Assembly: GCA_039186435.1 (NCBI GenBank)
Contig: JBCDAA010000002.1
Span: 1-64,000, forward strand
Length of the DNA stretch: 64,000 nt
Origin: JALVDI01 sp039186435
GTDB taxonomy: Bacteria; Myxococcota_A; Polyangia; Polyangiales; Houyiibacteriaceae
Direction of reading: 5' to 3'
Shown: in pieces, positions 25,070-34,155 of the stretch
How positions within the stretch are numbered: position 1 is the first letter of the stretch
How the letters are laid out: every line of letters starts with the position of its first letter
The notes under the pieces: generated by a model
What the model was told of the DNA's origin: nothing
The model's input: the letters and a program-made list of their open reading frames with translations, nothing else
Database searches by the model: none
Position numbers and translations under genes: made by a program

Positions 25070-26647
25070 ATGCGCGCCTCGTGGTTTCTTTGGCATCGTC
25101 GCTTGGGGGCTGCGCTCGGGCTCTTTCTCTTCGTGATCTGTTCCTCGGGGTCGCTCGCTGTTCTCGGGGAGGAGTGGGACAACCTCTTTGGCGATGCCCC
25201 GGCAAACGCAAGCGGAGACGTCGACTGGGCCGGCATCGAGGCGGCGCTTCGCGAGGCGTACCCCTACGGCGAGATTCGAATCGTTTCCACGAGCCCGGAT
25301 CGAGTGGTGCGGGCGACCGTGGAGACGCTTCGAGGTCAGTGGGTTGAAGTGCGGCTCGCGCGGAACCCCGCGCGGATCCTGAGCGTTCGCAGCCTCGTGA
25401 CGGTCAAAGTCTTCCTGCGTCAGTTTCACAAGGGGCTGCTCGTTCCCAAAGGTCTTTACCTCGTCACGCTGATGTCGCTGCTGCTGCTCTTCAGCACGAT
25501 CAGCGGACTCGTCATCTATCGACGCTGGTGGACTCATCTCTTTCGCCTGCGCCTCAAAGCCGAGCGGCGTCTCGCGTGGGCGGACATCCACCGAACGGTG
25601 GGTGTCTGGAGCGTGCCCTTCGCCCTGGTCATCGCGATCACCGGAACCTGGTATCTCGTCGAGGCGAGTGCCCGCGATTTTGCGGGGGCGACCGTGGAAG
25701 CTGAGCCTCCCGAGCTCGCGCGGCCTTTTACCGAGCGCCGAGCAGGCATGGACGCGTGGGTTCGGGTTGCGGAGTCTGAGCTTCCAGGTTTTGCGGTCCG
25801 AACCATTCTCTTCGGGGAGGACGCTGCCTCGCCCGTCCGCCTGGACGGAGAGCGAGATGCGATCCTGGTGAGGCCACGGGCCAACCGAGTCTATCTCGAT
25901 CCCGCGACAGGTGAGGTCGTTGACGTGTGGTCGGAGGAGGACCAAACGATCGCGCAGCGGTGGTCCGACATGGCGGACCCTCTTCACTTCGGCGACTTTG
26001 CGGGACTCGCGGTGAAGCTCCTTTGGTTTCTCGCCGGGCTATTTCTCTCGCTTGTTGTTCTCGCGGGGCCTCTCCTTGGATACCTGCGCGCGCGACGTCG
26101 GCTGGAGATGAAGCGAAAGCTCCCCTCGCTCTCACGGGGGCGCCGTTTCCTCGCGAACTTCGCGAACGGGCTCGTTGCCCTGGTGTTGCTTGCGTCGATT
26201 GCGCTCGCGACGATGTCGATGTCCATTCCCACGATCGCCGGCTGGGGAACCCCCGACCGCGTCACCCACCTTTCGGACGACGGCGAGGCGATGCTGGCTC
26301 GGCACGACGAAGGGGACGGGCGATGCACCTATCGAGTGGTCGGACCGGGTATCGCCGAGCACGAGAGGACGGTGTGGATTGACGGCGAGTCGCACACCCT
26401 CTCGCACGGGGAGCTCTTCGGCCCCTGCGGCGATACGGTTCAGCTCGGCGAACAGACGCTCGCCCTGACCCCTCTGGCTGACCTCGACGACGAGCCTCGT
26501 CGCGCGCTGGAGCGTCCTCCGACGCCCGCTTCGACGTATGTCACCTTGTTCGTGATCGTGTTCTTTGCGCTTCAGCTCTTCGCGGTTGTGCTCTGGCTTT
26601 GGTATGTGGCGCGCCCCAACCGGCGTGTCGCGGAGAAGAAGGGATAG
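25070..26647 (+). CDS. PepSY-associated membrane protein (iron/siderophore inner-membrane step)
   Basis: A 525-residue protein of the PepSY_TM / PiuB group. It has an N-terminal helix (WFLWHRRLGAALGLFLFVI), a periplasmic PepSY-type domain, helices around residues 125-150, HRTVGVWSVPFALVIAITG, a second periplasmic domain with DPLHFGDFAGLAVKLLWFLAGL, and four more C-terminal helices. Conserved His in HRRLG, HKGLL, HRTVG and HFGDF fit haem or metal coordination. Members act in ferric-siderophore reduction or uptake at the inner membrane, for example XusC-type proteins. Confidence 0.88.
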   Translation: MRASWFLWHRRLGAALGLFLFVICSSGSLAVLGEEWDNLFGDAPANASGDVDWAGIEAALREAYPYGEIRIVSTSPDRVVRATVETLRGQWVEVRLARNPARILSVRSLVTVKVFLRQFHKGLLVPKGLYLVTLMSLLLLFSTISGLVIYRRWWTHLFRLRLKAERRLAWADIHRTVGVWSVPFALVIAITGTWYLVEASARDFAGATVEAEPPELARPFTERRAGMDAWVRVAESELPGFAVRTILFGEDAASPVRLDGERDAILVRPRANRVYLDPATGEVVDVWSEEDQTIAQRWSDMADPLHFGDFAGLAVKLLWFLAGLFLSLVVLAGPLLGYLRARRRLEMKRKLPSLSRGRRFLANFANGLVALVLLASIALATMSMSIPTIAGWGTPDRVTHLSDDGEAMLARHDEGDGRCTYRVVGPGIAEHERTVWIDGESHTLSHGELFGPCGDTVQLGEQTLALTPLADLDDEPRRALERPPTPASTYVTLFVIVFFALQLFAVVLWLWYVARPNRRVAEKKG

Positions 26648-26651
26648 GACG

Positions 26652-27839
26652 ATGCGAAGTCTCGTGATCGTGATTGCGCTGCTGGTCGGTTGCGGCGATG
26701 ACAGCGCGCCAGTGGGTGACGCAGGTACCGATGTGGCGCTCGATGCCGCGCCGGCGACGAATCCAGCGTTTCTGGTCGTGAATCGCGTGCGAACGCCAGA
26801 CAGTCGAGCGATTTTCCTCAACGTCCTTCCTGACCTGGAGCCACGGACGATCGAGCCAGGGAACGGTCTCGAGGTTGGCGGCTCGTCGCGCGCAACCGTC
26901 TACGACGGGAAGGTCTACGCGTTTGAAAGCGAGACCGGCGAGGTCGCGCGCTATCGCGTCACGGAAGGCCTCGAGCTCGTCGAAGACGGCCGCTTCAGCA
27001 TGACCGGCCTCGGCATCACGCGGTTTCGCACGCAGTTCATTTTTCTGTCGCCAACGCGGGCGTACTACGTGGACATCGCCGGTCGACAGGTGGTTGTCTT
27101 CAACCCGACGGCCATGGAGATCGTGAGCACGTTTCCCGCGGTCGAGTTCGAACGAGGGGACTTCAACATCTCGGTCGCGAGGCCGGTTCAGGTAGGGGAC
27201 CGCGTCATGATCGCGGTCGCCTGGGACAACGCCTCGGATGGAGAGTTTGTGCCGAGTGTGGCGGTGGTTGTTCTCTCGGCGACCGAGGATCGAGTCGAGC
27301 GAATCATTGAAGATGATCGATGTGCGCTCGCGGGAGGCGGCTTCGCCGACGGCGATCGTTTCTACGCGATCGGCGACTCTGGGGCTGGGGGCTTCGACAT
27401 CTTTGGCGTCGCGCCCATCGCCGATCCCTGCGTCGTGCGCACGGACGGAGAGACCTTCGACGACTTTGTGGTCGACCTTCGGACCGTCACCGGGGCGCCG
27501 CACTTCTCGGACGCTATCGGCGCCGGCGACGGAACCTTTGTGACGCGAATCTACGATTCTGACATCGACCCCGACACGCTCACGGATCCCTTCGGCTTCT
27601 TCAACCTGGAGGTTTGGCGCTACGCGATCGTGGAGATCGAGACGGGGACCACCAGCCGAATTGAGGACCTCCCCCTCAGCGGGATTTCCTTCGACCCCAT
27701 TGTGATCGAGGGCGACTACTACGTGCAGCTCGTCGACGAAGACGAGGGGCGGTCGACGCTCTACCGCCTCTCAACGGGCGGCGCGACGGAGACCGTCGAG
27801 GCGATCGGCGACATTCAAGGCGCAGCGCGCATCCGCTAG
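26652..27839 (+). CDS. beta-propeller lipoprotein, MxcI/XusB-like (paralogue 1)
   Basis: A 395-residue predicted lipoprotein (lipobox LLVGC, Cys14; CGDDS start). It is one of four paralogues in the window sharing SPTRAYYVD-x5-VVVFNPTAMEI-type blades and a conserved late Cys (DDRCALAGG). The repeated beta blades suggest a seven- or eight-bladed propeller. Siderophore-binding propeller lipoproteins next to PepSY and TonB genes are known in Bacteroides (XusB), and MxcI lies in the myxochelin cluster. Xenosiderophore capture is therefore likely, but inferred. It follows the PepSY gene by 4 bases. Confidence 0.75.
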   Translation: MRSLVIVIALLVGCGDDSAPVGDAGTDVALDAAPATNPAFLVVNRVRTPDSRAIFLNVLPDLEPRTIEPGNGLEVGGSSRATVYDGKVYAFESETGEVARYRVTEGLELVEDGRFSMTGLGITRFRTQFIFLSPTRAYYVDIAGRQVVVFNPTAMEIVSTFPAVEFERGDFNISVARPVQVGDRVMIAVAWDNASDGEFVPSVAVVVLSATEDRVERIIEDDRCALAGGGFADGDRFYAIGDSGAGGFDIFGVAPIADPCVVRTDGETFDDFVVDLRTVTGAPHFSDAIGAGDGTFVTRIYDSDIDPDTLTDPFGFFNLEVWRYAIVEIETGTTSRIEDLPLSGISFDPIVIEGDYYVQLVDEDEGRSTLYRLSTGGATETVEAIGDIQGAARIR

Positions 27840-28151
27840 ACCGCGCGCGATCCGTTCAAAGGAAGCGCGGCCTAGATTGTTCGTCGCTTAAGCTGAACTC
27901 GTGAACGCGGCGGTCAGTTCGACAAAGAGCCGGTTTTCCAAGACCAGGAGCTCCGTTCATCAAAATGCGAGCAGCGGACTTAAGGCGGGAAGGTAGCGAA
28001 ACGTCCGCCACCAGGTTATTCAAGAATGGAAGACAGCAAGGGCGAGGGGACCAGCCTGCAGCGACGGGACACTCGGCGCACCCCCTTAAGCACCATTGCT
28101 AGGAGGCGTGCAGGCTGATTCCCTCACCGTTGCTGTCTTCGATCATTCCGC
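27840..28151. other. intergenic region between convergent operons
   Basis: Some 312 bases separate two converging operons. No ORF with coding character is seen. The left half shows nothing definite; the right half is an imperfect 125-bp palindrome listed separately. Confidence 0.6.
28024..28148. repeat. long imperfect palindrome, possible hairpin element or structured RNA
   Basis: The arms GAAGACAGCAA (28029-28039) and TTGCTGTCTTC (28130-28140) are exact complements. They are continued inward by CAGCCTGCA (28052-28060) and TGCAGGCTG (28109-28117), with GAGGG/CCCTC between, and outward by GAATG/CATTC. The loop is about 48 bases. It lies 4 bases from the stop of the minus-strand operon and may act as a two-way terminator or be a small palindromic element. 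Confidence 0.75.
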
Positions 28152-29036
28152 TTACGGGCTACAGCGCATTCCCTCCTCAAGTTGGTCATCGCACACGGTG
28201 ATCTCGTAGGGCACCTCGTCGCCGTCACCGCGAAGGAAGAACGAGAGCGACCGACCGCCGGGAAACGTAAAGGGCAGGCTGAGGATTTCGGTCGCGTCTT
28301 CACAAACCACGATGGTGGTCATGAACGAGTCCTCGCCGACGCTGACCGACGCCGAGAAGATCGTGTTCGTATCGTTGGGGGAAAACCCGAGGTCGCCGTA
28401 CTCGGTGTTTTCGAACGCGGAGAACGGCGTGGTGCATGCGATCTGTTTCGTGTCGATCGCGCCAAGGTCGACGCCTGCGTGGAAGAACCGCACGTAGAAG
28501 CGACGTGGAAGCAGCTCAGCGAAGACGTCGGTGGGGTACACCTCGGTTTCGACGACGTCGCTTCCAAAAAGGATCGCCGTCAAGCGACCGTCCTCGTCGG
28601 GGAGTGCCGTATCACTCGTTCCCTCAAGGGCGGTTTCGCAGTCATCGCCCGCGATCCAACGAATCATGGAGGTCTCGCCGACAGGGATCGAGCGGTGGCC
28701 GGCGATTTCGCCAAGCGCCAACGGCTCGCTGAAGAGCGGCTCGCCGAATCCACCCGCCGCGGAAACGCAAACGTTCACGGCACTACCCGTGGTGAGGAAA
28801 TTCCCGAAGCGAATCGATCGTTCGGTTGGGATCGCGGCGTCCGTTCCGGCGTCTTCCCCCGCATCTTCCCCCGCGTCCTCACCTGCGTCTTCGCCTGCGT
28901 CCGCGACGGCGTCCTCTCCCGCATCTCTCGGGTCTACGGCGCTGTCCGTCCCGCTATCGACGCCTCCTGCGTCCACGCCTGAATCGTCATCGCCACAGGC
29001 GACGAGGAGCGCCATCATCATTAACGCAACTCTCAT
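28152..29036 (-). CDS. DUF4397-like lipoprotein
   Basis: A 294-residue predicted lipoprotein (lipobox LLVAC, Cys14; CGDDDSG start) with six EDAG-type repeats in the tether (about 40-65). The globular part begins RSIRFGNFLTTGSAVNVCV and continues with FYVRFFHAGVDLGAID, strands that resemble DUF4397 surface domains. Five Cys are present in the domain. It is the last gene of a four-gene operon and overlaps the propeller gene by 4 bases (ATGA). Confidence 0.75.
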   Translation of the reverse strand: MRVALMMMALLVACGDDDSGVDAGGVDSGTDSAVDPRDAGEDAVADAGEDAGEDAGEDAGEDAGTDAAIPTERSIRFGNFLTTGSAVNVCVSAAGGFGEPLFSEPLALGEIAGHRSIPVGETSMIRWIAGDDCETALEGTSDTALPDEDGRLTAILFGSDVVETEVYPTDVFAELLPRRFYVRFFHAGVDLGAIDTKQIACTTPFSAFENTEYGDLGFSPNDTNTIFSASVSVGEDSFMTTIVVCEDATEILSLPFTFPGGRSLSFFLRGDGDEVPYEITVCDDQLEEGMRCSP

Positions 29037-30265
29037 CGCTCGACCTCGACGCGTCCAAAGCCAGTGATCAGCCCAGTTGTCTGAAAGATCTCGATCAGGC
29101 TCTCGTCCTCGGCGATCTCGATCAGCGTGTTGTTTCCGGTAAACGCGGCTTCCGGGCGCTGAATGAACTGCCGATCGCCCACTTCAAATCCGGGTCCCGT
29201 GCGCGGCGAGACGGCATCCAGATCAAGGCGCCTTGAGGCGCTCAGGTTGTTGATGTCGACTTCAACCCAATACGAGACGGGTTCGTTCAGGAAGGTGAGA
29301 GGCGCGTCGCGCGGGTCGACGCTGCCGAGGCTTTCGTCCATGGCTGTGGTCAGGAACTTCCCGTCGCCTCGATAGAAGAGCCCGGTGCACGGAAGGCCCC
29401 CCGCCGCCTCGTTGAAGTCCACGAAGAATGCGGGATCGAAGGCGAGCTCATCGGGGGGAATGCGAAGCAAGCAGCTTGGGGGGAGCTCGTCATCGAACCA
29501 CTGGCGAACGAGGTAGTTGTCTCCAAAGACGTAGATTGATCCGTCTTCCGCGAGGGCCATCCCAGAAAATCCGCCGACGCAGCGCTCGTCTTCGATCACG
29601 GCTTCGATCTCGTCCGTGGCGGTGTTGAAGACGGCGACCTGAATGCCTGGAAAGAACCCGCCGGCGAAGTCCTGTTGTTGAACCACCACAAAGAGGAGGT
29701 CGTCGCGGAGAACGCCCGGATCGATCTCCGGGAGAAAGTCCGGCTTCATCAGCGGGCGTAGATCGATCTGGTCACCAATTTCGAGCGCCGCCGGGTCCCA
29801 GATGACAACGCGAATCCCGCCGGAACCATCAAAGAGGTACGCCTTGTCGTCCGAGATGAAGTTGTTGCCGAAAGGGATGAAGGAGAGCCCGAGGGCCGCG
29901 AGGCTGATTCGCTCACCAGGCTCCAGGGAACCGTCGGCTTGGGGAAACCAGCGCTGCAATACCGGTTCCTCCGCGGAGCCCGTGAAGACCCGGTTGCCCT
30001 GTACGAAGACGCGTGCGTTGCCAGGAAGCTCGACGGCGTTTTCGGTTCCGATGGTGCGCCCCTCGATTTCATCGACGAGCTGCAGGTAGGACGTGCGTCC
30101 TTCCGGGCTCGCGATGGTGGTCTGGACGTACCAAAAGGCGGCTGGTTCGGTGGACGCGTCCGATCCGTCCGGCGGAGCGGCATCGCGCGCTCCTGCGTCC
30201 ACGGGGGCGTCATCGTCGCCACCGCAACCGGAGAGAAGCGCTACGAGCAGCCATCGAGCGGTCAC
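29033..30265 (-). CDS. beta-propeller lipoprotein, MxcI/XusB-like (paralogue 2)
   Basis: A 410-residue predicted lipoprotein starting at GTG 30265 (GTGA overlap with the upstream gene), lipobox LLSGC (Cys14). It shares with the other three paralogues the blade pattern DKAYLFD-x5-RVVIWDPAALEI and the Cys-containing EDERCVGGFSG. Residue spacing suggests a complete propeller. In this operon it is joined by DUF1554 and DUF4397 lipoproteins rather than PepSY. Siderophore binding at the surface is inferred. Confidence 0.75.
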   Translation of the reverse strand: MTARWLLVALLSGCGGDDDAPVDAGARDAAPPDGSDASTEPAAFWYVQTTIASPEGRTSYLQLVDEIEGRTIGTENAVELPGNARVFVQGNRVFTGSAEEPVLQRWFPQADGSLEPGERISLAALGLSFIPFGNNFISDDKAYLFDGSGGIRVVIWDPAALEIGDQIDLRPLMKPDFLPEIDPGVLRDDLLFVVVQQQDFAGGFFPGIQVAVFNTATDEIEAVIEDERCVGGFSGMALAEDGSIYVFGDNYLVRQWFDDELPPSCLLRIPPDELAFDPAFFVDFNEAAGGLPCTGLFYRGDGKFLTTAMDESLGSVDPRDAPLTFLNEPVSYWVEVDINNLSASRRLDLDAVSPRTGPGFEVGDRQFIQRPEAAFTGNNTLIEIAEDESLIEIFQTTGLITGFGRVEVER

Positions 30266-30912
30266 GGCGTCACCTGAAAGCAGTAGACGCGGCGAGGGGG
30301 ATCGCAGGGCGCACTTGCGCTTGCCGTCCATCCGTCGCCGGCTTCCGCGCAGCGGCCGACCGTTCCGTCGTCTTCAGGGTAGTACGATCGCCAACGCCGG
30401 CAGTCGACACCGGAGTAGCGACCGTCTGGGTTGGTGCCGGTAAACACCTCGACGTCGCCCAACTCGTCGCCGTTCTCATCGAAGGAGATCGGAACACGCG
30501 GTCCAACGCGAAGTTCCTCGCGAGATTCGAATGCCATCATACCGTCGGTACGGTACCAAGGGCCCTCGCCACGCACGCTATCAACCGCGTCGCGTTCCCT
30601 CGTCGAGATCCAGGCGATCCACTCGCCTCCGAGCTCGGCACCTAGGCGCGTGCAGGTCTCGTTGGCCCGCGGAACGGAGTCTCCGGACAGCACCTCGGAG
30701 CTGACGAACACCCACGGACCCGTGACGTCCGGAGCGGCGTCCTCGGGAGCGGCGTCCTGTGCAGCGTCCAGTGGAGCGGCGTCGTCGGGAGCGGCGTCCT
30801 CGGAAGCGGCGTCCGGCGCATCATTCGAGGCCGCGTCCGAACCGGAGGCAGCGTCCGCCTCGGTCGGGGCGTTCGAATCGCACGCGAGAAGACTCGCGAT
30901 AAAAACGAGCAT
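30262..30912 (-). CDS. DUF1554 (lectin-like) lipoprotein
   Basis: A 216-residue predicted lipoprotein (lipobox SLLAC, Cys11). A long Asp/Ala-rich tether of DAAPEDAAP type repeats runs to about residue 65, followed by a C-type-lectin/collagen-like domain of the DUF1554 type: ANETCTRLGAELGGEWIAWIST, GPWYRTDGMMAF, then TGTNPDGRYSGVDCRRW and the closing RVYCFQ. The four Cys fit the family disulfides. The start is chosen at 30912 because upstream sequence in frame lacks a signal. It begins 5 bases after the membrane gene. Confidence 0.8.
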   Translation of the reverse strand: MLVFIASLLACDSNAPTEADAASGSDAASNDAPDAASEDAAPDDAAPLDAAQDAAPEDAAPDVTGPWVFVSSEVLSGDSVPRANETCTRLGAELGGEWIAWISTRERDAVDSVRGEGPWYRTDGMMAFESREELRVGPRVPISFDENGDELGDVEVFTGTNPDGRYSGVDCRRWRSYYPEDDGTVGRCAEAGDGWTASASAPCDPPRRVYCFQVTP

Positions 30913-30917
30913 CCTCG

Positions 30918-31424
30918 TCAACGGTTTCGCGTCTCCGGAAACCCGTCGCCATCCTCGTCCGCGATCTCCACGAGCCGGCCCGAGTCGAGGCCAAGTTGCT
31001 GAAAGCGGTCGAACACGCCGTCGTGATCGTCGTCGAACCAAACCGAGGTGGGGCGCCCGTTTCCAGCCATGATGACGGCACGGTCAAAGCGTCCGTCACC
31101 GTCGTCGTCGCTCTGGGCAATGCGCCCGTCGTTCGTTGCGCGGTACGCATCGGTCTCTTGCGAAGAAGAGAAGAACGTGCCCGCCACAAAACTTACAAGG
31201 GCGACCGCCAAGATGGTGAGCGGTTGACGTCGCGCGCGAACCCGCGAAGCTGTCGGGACCCCGAGGCCCATCAGACCTTCGGAAAGAGAGTGATCGCGAC
31301 GCGGCACCATCACCTTCCAACGTCCGTCCGCTCGATCAACCTCGGCGAGAATCCCGTGTTCGAGAAGCTCGCGAACCATGTCGTGAGCGGGGGCGGGTTC
31401 GCCAAAGCTTCGAAGCGTTCGCAT
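30918..31424 (-). CDS. single-pass membrane protein with calcium-type Asp repeats
   Basis: A 168-residue protein. A short cytoplasmic N-terminal domain (MVRELLEHGILAEVDRADGRWKV-like, resembling DUF2007 small signalling domains) is followed by one membrane helix at about 69-88 and an outside region. That region has three Asp-rich loops: DDDGDGRFDRA, DDDHDGVFDRF and DEDGDGFPE. These match thrombospondin type 3 / dockerin-like calcium loops. It leads the minus-strand lipoprotein operon and is divergent from the TonB-fused receptor. Confidence 0.75.
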   Translation of the reverse strand: MRTLRSFGEPAPAHDMVRELLEHGILAEVDRADGRWKVMVPRRDHSLSEGLMGLGVPTASRVRARRQPLTILAVALVSFVAGTFFSSSQETDAYRATNDGRIAQSDDDGDGRFDRAVIMAGNGRPTSVWFDDDHDGVFDRFQQLGLDSGRLVEIADEDGDGFPETRNR

Positions 31425-31433
31425 GAAGGGTTC

Positions 31434-31463
31434 TTAATGAAAGTGAATGGCGATTTCAATAAG
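31434..31463. promoter_or_regulatory. degenerate Fur-box-like region between divergent operons
   Basis: AT-rich stretch with TGAAAGTGAATGG and GATTTCAATAAG, containing TGAA-x7-TTCA. Symmetry is weaker than at the other sites, but the position, between the receptor and the lipoprotein operon, is the same. Confidence 0.45.
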
Positions 31464-31513
31464 ATTGGGGCTGAATACGTGCGTTTCCGCATCCCCCAAA
31501 GGCTGCATCCCTC

Positions 31514-34012
31514 ATGATCGTTCGCTTGTCCCGTCTTCTTGCGGTGTGCTTGTTGCTTCCTGCGATGTCCTCGGCCCAAGGCCTCACGCCTCCTTCGCTG
31601 ATCGAAGAGGCCGAGCCCACGCTTCGCGTGGAGCAAGAAGCAGCGGTCGTTCTGCGCATCACCATTGGTGCCGATGGCGCGGTCACGGAGGCGGAGGTGG
31701 TGGAAGGGGCAACGCCGTCTCTCGATCAGGCGGCGGTCGATGCCTTGCGTCGGTCGCGTTTTCGTCCAGCGACGCAGGCCGGCACTCCGGTTCCCGTTCG
31801 GGTTTTGTATCGACTGGTGTTTCGGCCGGACGTGTCGACGCAGGAAGAGCCGCCGGACACGGAACCGCAGGACACGGAACCGCAGGACGCGCCGCAGGAC
31901 GCGCCGCAGGACGCGCCACAGGACACGGAACCGCAGGACACGCCGCAGGACGCGCCGCAGGACACGGAACCGCAGGACACGCCCACATTTGGCGCGGAAG
32001 CCGAGGTCGAGCGTGACTGGGAGGGACTCCTGGAACGTTCTGCGGAGGCCGTGAACGTGATCAACACGCGGGAGCTCCAGCACCGCGCGGTCGATCTCGG
32101 TGATGTGCTCGCCCGCGAACAAGGCGTCGCAATTCGGCGGAACGGCGGACTCGGATCCACCTCGCGCTTCTCTCTCGCCGGGCTCTACGATGACCAGATT
32201 CGCTTCTTCGTCGACGGCGTTCCGCTAAACGTCGCAGGCTTTCCATTCGGCCTTGCCAACGTTCCCATCTCCTTGGTCGACAGCGTCGAGATTCACCGAG
32301 GTGTGGTGCCCATTCGGCTCGGCGCGGATGCGCTTGGGGGCGCGGTGAATCTCAACGCGTCACAGCGCCTGCGGCAGACCTACGGCGCCGCCAGCTACCA
32401 GTTCGGGTCCTTCGGAACGCACCGCGCCTCGCTGGCGGCGCGCTATCACGACGCGGACTCCGGCTTTGTCGTCGGAGGTCTCGCGTTCGCCGACCACAGT
32501 GACAACGACTACGACGTCGATGTCGAGATCCCCGACGAACGCGGACGCCTCCAACCCGCGCGCGTTCGGCGGTTTCACGATGCGTATACCGCGTTTGGTG
32601 GCACGTTTGACATCGGCGTGCTGGATCGACCCTGGGCGCGGCGGCTCACGCTCCGCCTCTTCGGGACGGGATACGACAAAGAACTCCAGCACAACGTTGT
32701 GATGACCGTGCCCTATGGCGAGGTCACGTTCTTCGAGCGCGCCTACGGAGCGACTCTTCGCTACGACCACCAGATCGATGACGTTCGCGTGGATCTCGTG
32801 ACAAGCGTCGCGACGCTACGAACGGACTTTCAGGACCTGGGAGAGCGCATCTTTGACTGGCGCGGCAACGTGCTCGGCGACCGCGCCGTACCAGGGGAGA
32901 TTCAATCGGTTCCTCAGGATCAGACGTTTCGGCAGTGGACATCGTTTTCCCGGGCGGGAGTGTTCTGGGACGTGGTGAACGGACACACCCTCGGCGTGAC
33001 GGCTACGCCGGAGTACACGACGCGGTCCGGCAACGATCGACGCACGGACGATGAGCCCGACCCCCTGAGCGGCGAACAAGACCTCTTTAAACTGACGATC
33101 GGCGCCGCTCATGAGATGTCCATCGTCAACGACCGCATCGAGAATGTCCTGTTCGCCAAGTACTACTACTACCGTGCGGATACCGAGCAGCTGCTTCCAG
33201 GACGCGTCTTTCGGTCGCTCGACGAGCGCTCCCATACGCCCGGCGTCGGTAACGCAACGCGCTTCCTTCTTCATGACTCGTTCTGGATCAAGGCCTCTTA
33301 CGAGTGGGCGACCCGTCTGCCCAATTCACCGGAGGTTTTTGGCGACGGTCGGTTGGTGCTAGCGAACCTGGAGCTGCAGCCCGAACGCAGCCACAACCTC
33401 AACCTCAGCGCGCAGCTCGATCACAATCACGAGGGGACCGGTCGGTGGGCTGCGGAAGTGAACCTCTTTGCGCGCTTGTCAGACGATCTGATCGTGCTTC
33501 TCGGGAACGAACGTTCCTTTATCCATCAGAACGTATTTCGCGCGCGCGGTCTCGGCGTCGAAGCGTCGGCCCAGTGGACATCGCCGGAGAGCCACGTGTC
33601 CCTCGGAGGAAACGTCACGTACCAGGACGTACGCAACGTTTCGTCGCAGGGGGCGTTCGGCGACTTTGATGGCGACCGAATTCCGAACCGGCCTTATTTC
33701 TTCGCGAACGCGAACGCGGCGCTCCGCGCGCCCAACCTGGTCGTCGATGGGGACAGCCTGACGTTCAGCTGGGACTTTCGTTTTGTGCACGAGTTCTTTC
33801 GCGGCTGGGAGAGCCAGGGTCTTCGCGCGTTCAAGCAGACGGTGGACACGCAGCGAATCTTCGGCCTCGCGCTTTCCTACGCGACGCCGGATCCAACCCC
33901 GCTGACGTTTACGCTCGACCTCCAGAACGTGACCGATGCCCGCGTCTTTGACCTCTTTGGGGTTCAGCGCCCAGGGCGAACGGTCTTTTTCAAGGTTCGC
34001 GGCGAGATCTGA
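31514..34012 (+). CDS. TonB-dependent receptor with fused N-terminal TonB domain (MxcH-like)
   Basis: An 832-residue fusion. After the signal peptide (about 1-22) comes a TonB C-terminal-like domain (about 35-112: RVEQEAAVVLRITIGADG, AAVDALRRSRFRPATQAG, VRVLYRLVF). A Pro/Gln/Asp repeat linker follows (about 115-155), then the plug (about 170-280, with IRRNGGLGSTSRFSLAG and VDSVEIHRGVVPIRLGADALGGAVNL) and the barrel. TonB is normally a separate inner-membrane protein, so a receptor carrying its own TonB-like domain is unusual. The myxochelin receptor MxcH is, as I recall, of this kind. A ferric siderophore is the likely ligand. Confidence 0.88.
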   Translation: MIVRLSRLLAVCLLLPAMSSAQGLTPPSLIEEAEPTLRVEQEAAVVLRITIGADGAVTEAEVVEGATPSLDQAAVDALRRSRFRPATQAGTPVPVRVLYRLVFRPDVSTQEEPPDTEPQDTEPQDAPQDAPQDAPQDTEPQDTPQDAPQDTEPQDTPTFGAEAEVERDWEGLLERSAEAVNVINTRELQHRAVDLGDVLAREQGVAIRRNGGLGSTSRFSLAGLYDDQIRFFVDGVPLNVAGFPFGLANVPISLVDSVEIHRGVVPIRLGADALGGAVNLNASQRLRQTYGAASYQFGSFGTHRASLAARYHDADSGFVVGGLAFADHSDNDYDVDVEIPDERGRLQPARVRRFHDAYTAFGGTFDIGVLDRPWARRLTLRLFGTGYDKELQHNVVMTVPYGEVTFFERAYGATLRYDHQIDDVRVDLVTSVATLRTDFQDLGERIFDWRGNVLGDRAVPGEIQSVPQDQTFRQWTSFSRAGVFWDVVNGHTLGVTATPEYTTRSGNDRRTDDEPDPLSGEQDLFKLTIGAAHEMSIVNDRIENVLFAKYYYYRADTEQLLPGRVFRSLDERSHTPGVGNATRFLLHDSFWIKASYEWATRLPNSPEVFGDGRLVLANLELQPERSHNLNLSAQLDHNHEGTGRWAAEVNLFARLSDDLIVLLGNERSFIHQNVFRARGLGVEASAQWTSPESHVSLGGNVTYQDVRNVSSQGAFGDFDGDRIPNRPYFFANANAALRAPNLVVDGDSLTFSWDFRFVHEFFRGWESQGLRAFKQTVDTQRIFGLALSYATPDPTPLTFTLDLQNVTDARVFDLFGVQRPGRTVFFKVRGEI
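31856..31985. repeat. Pro/Gln/Asp-coding short tandem repeats in the receptor linker
   Basis: Alternating 12- to 15-base units of the CAGGACACGGAACCG and CAGGACGCGCCG type encode QDTEP and QDAP steps linking the TonB-like domain to the plug. The array may vary in length between strains. Confidence 0.85.
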
Positions 34013-34121
34013 CCGGGCCACCTCCTTGCAATGGGTCCTGGATCACGCTCTTGGGCCAGGCGGCAAGAAATGAAAAGCGCTCACGATTTCAAATGCTTGC
34101 AAACCACTATGGGCGTGTGTA

Positions 34122-34140
34122 GATAATGACTTTCAATTTC
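34122..34140 (+). promoter_or_regulatory. Fur-box-like site before the DUF4397 lipoprotein
   Basis: GATAATGACTTTCAATTTC, 6 of 9 symmetrical matches, 15 bases before the ATG at 34156. A second AT-rich inverted pair (TGAAAA...GATTTCA) lies 50 bases further upstream. Confidence 0.75.
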
Positions 34141-34155
34141 GATCGAGGAGGCGTC

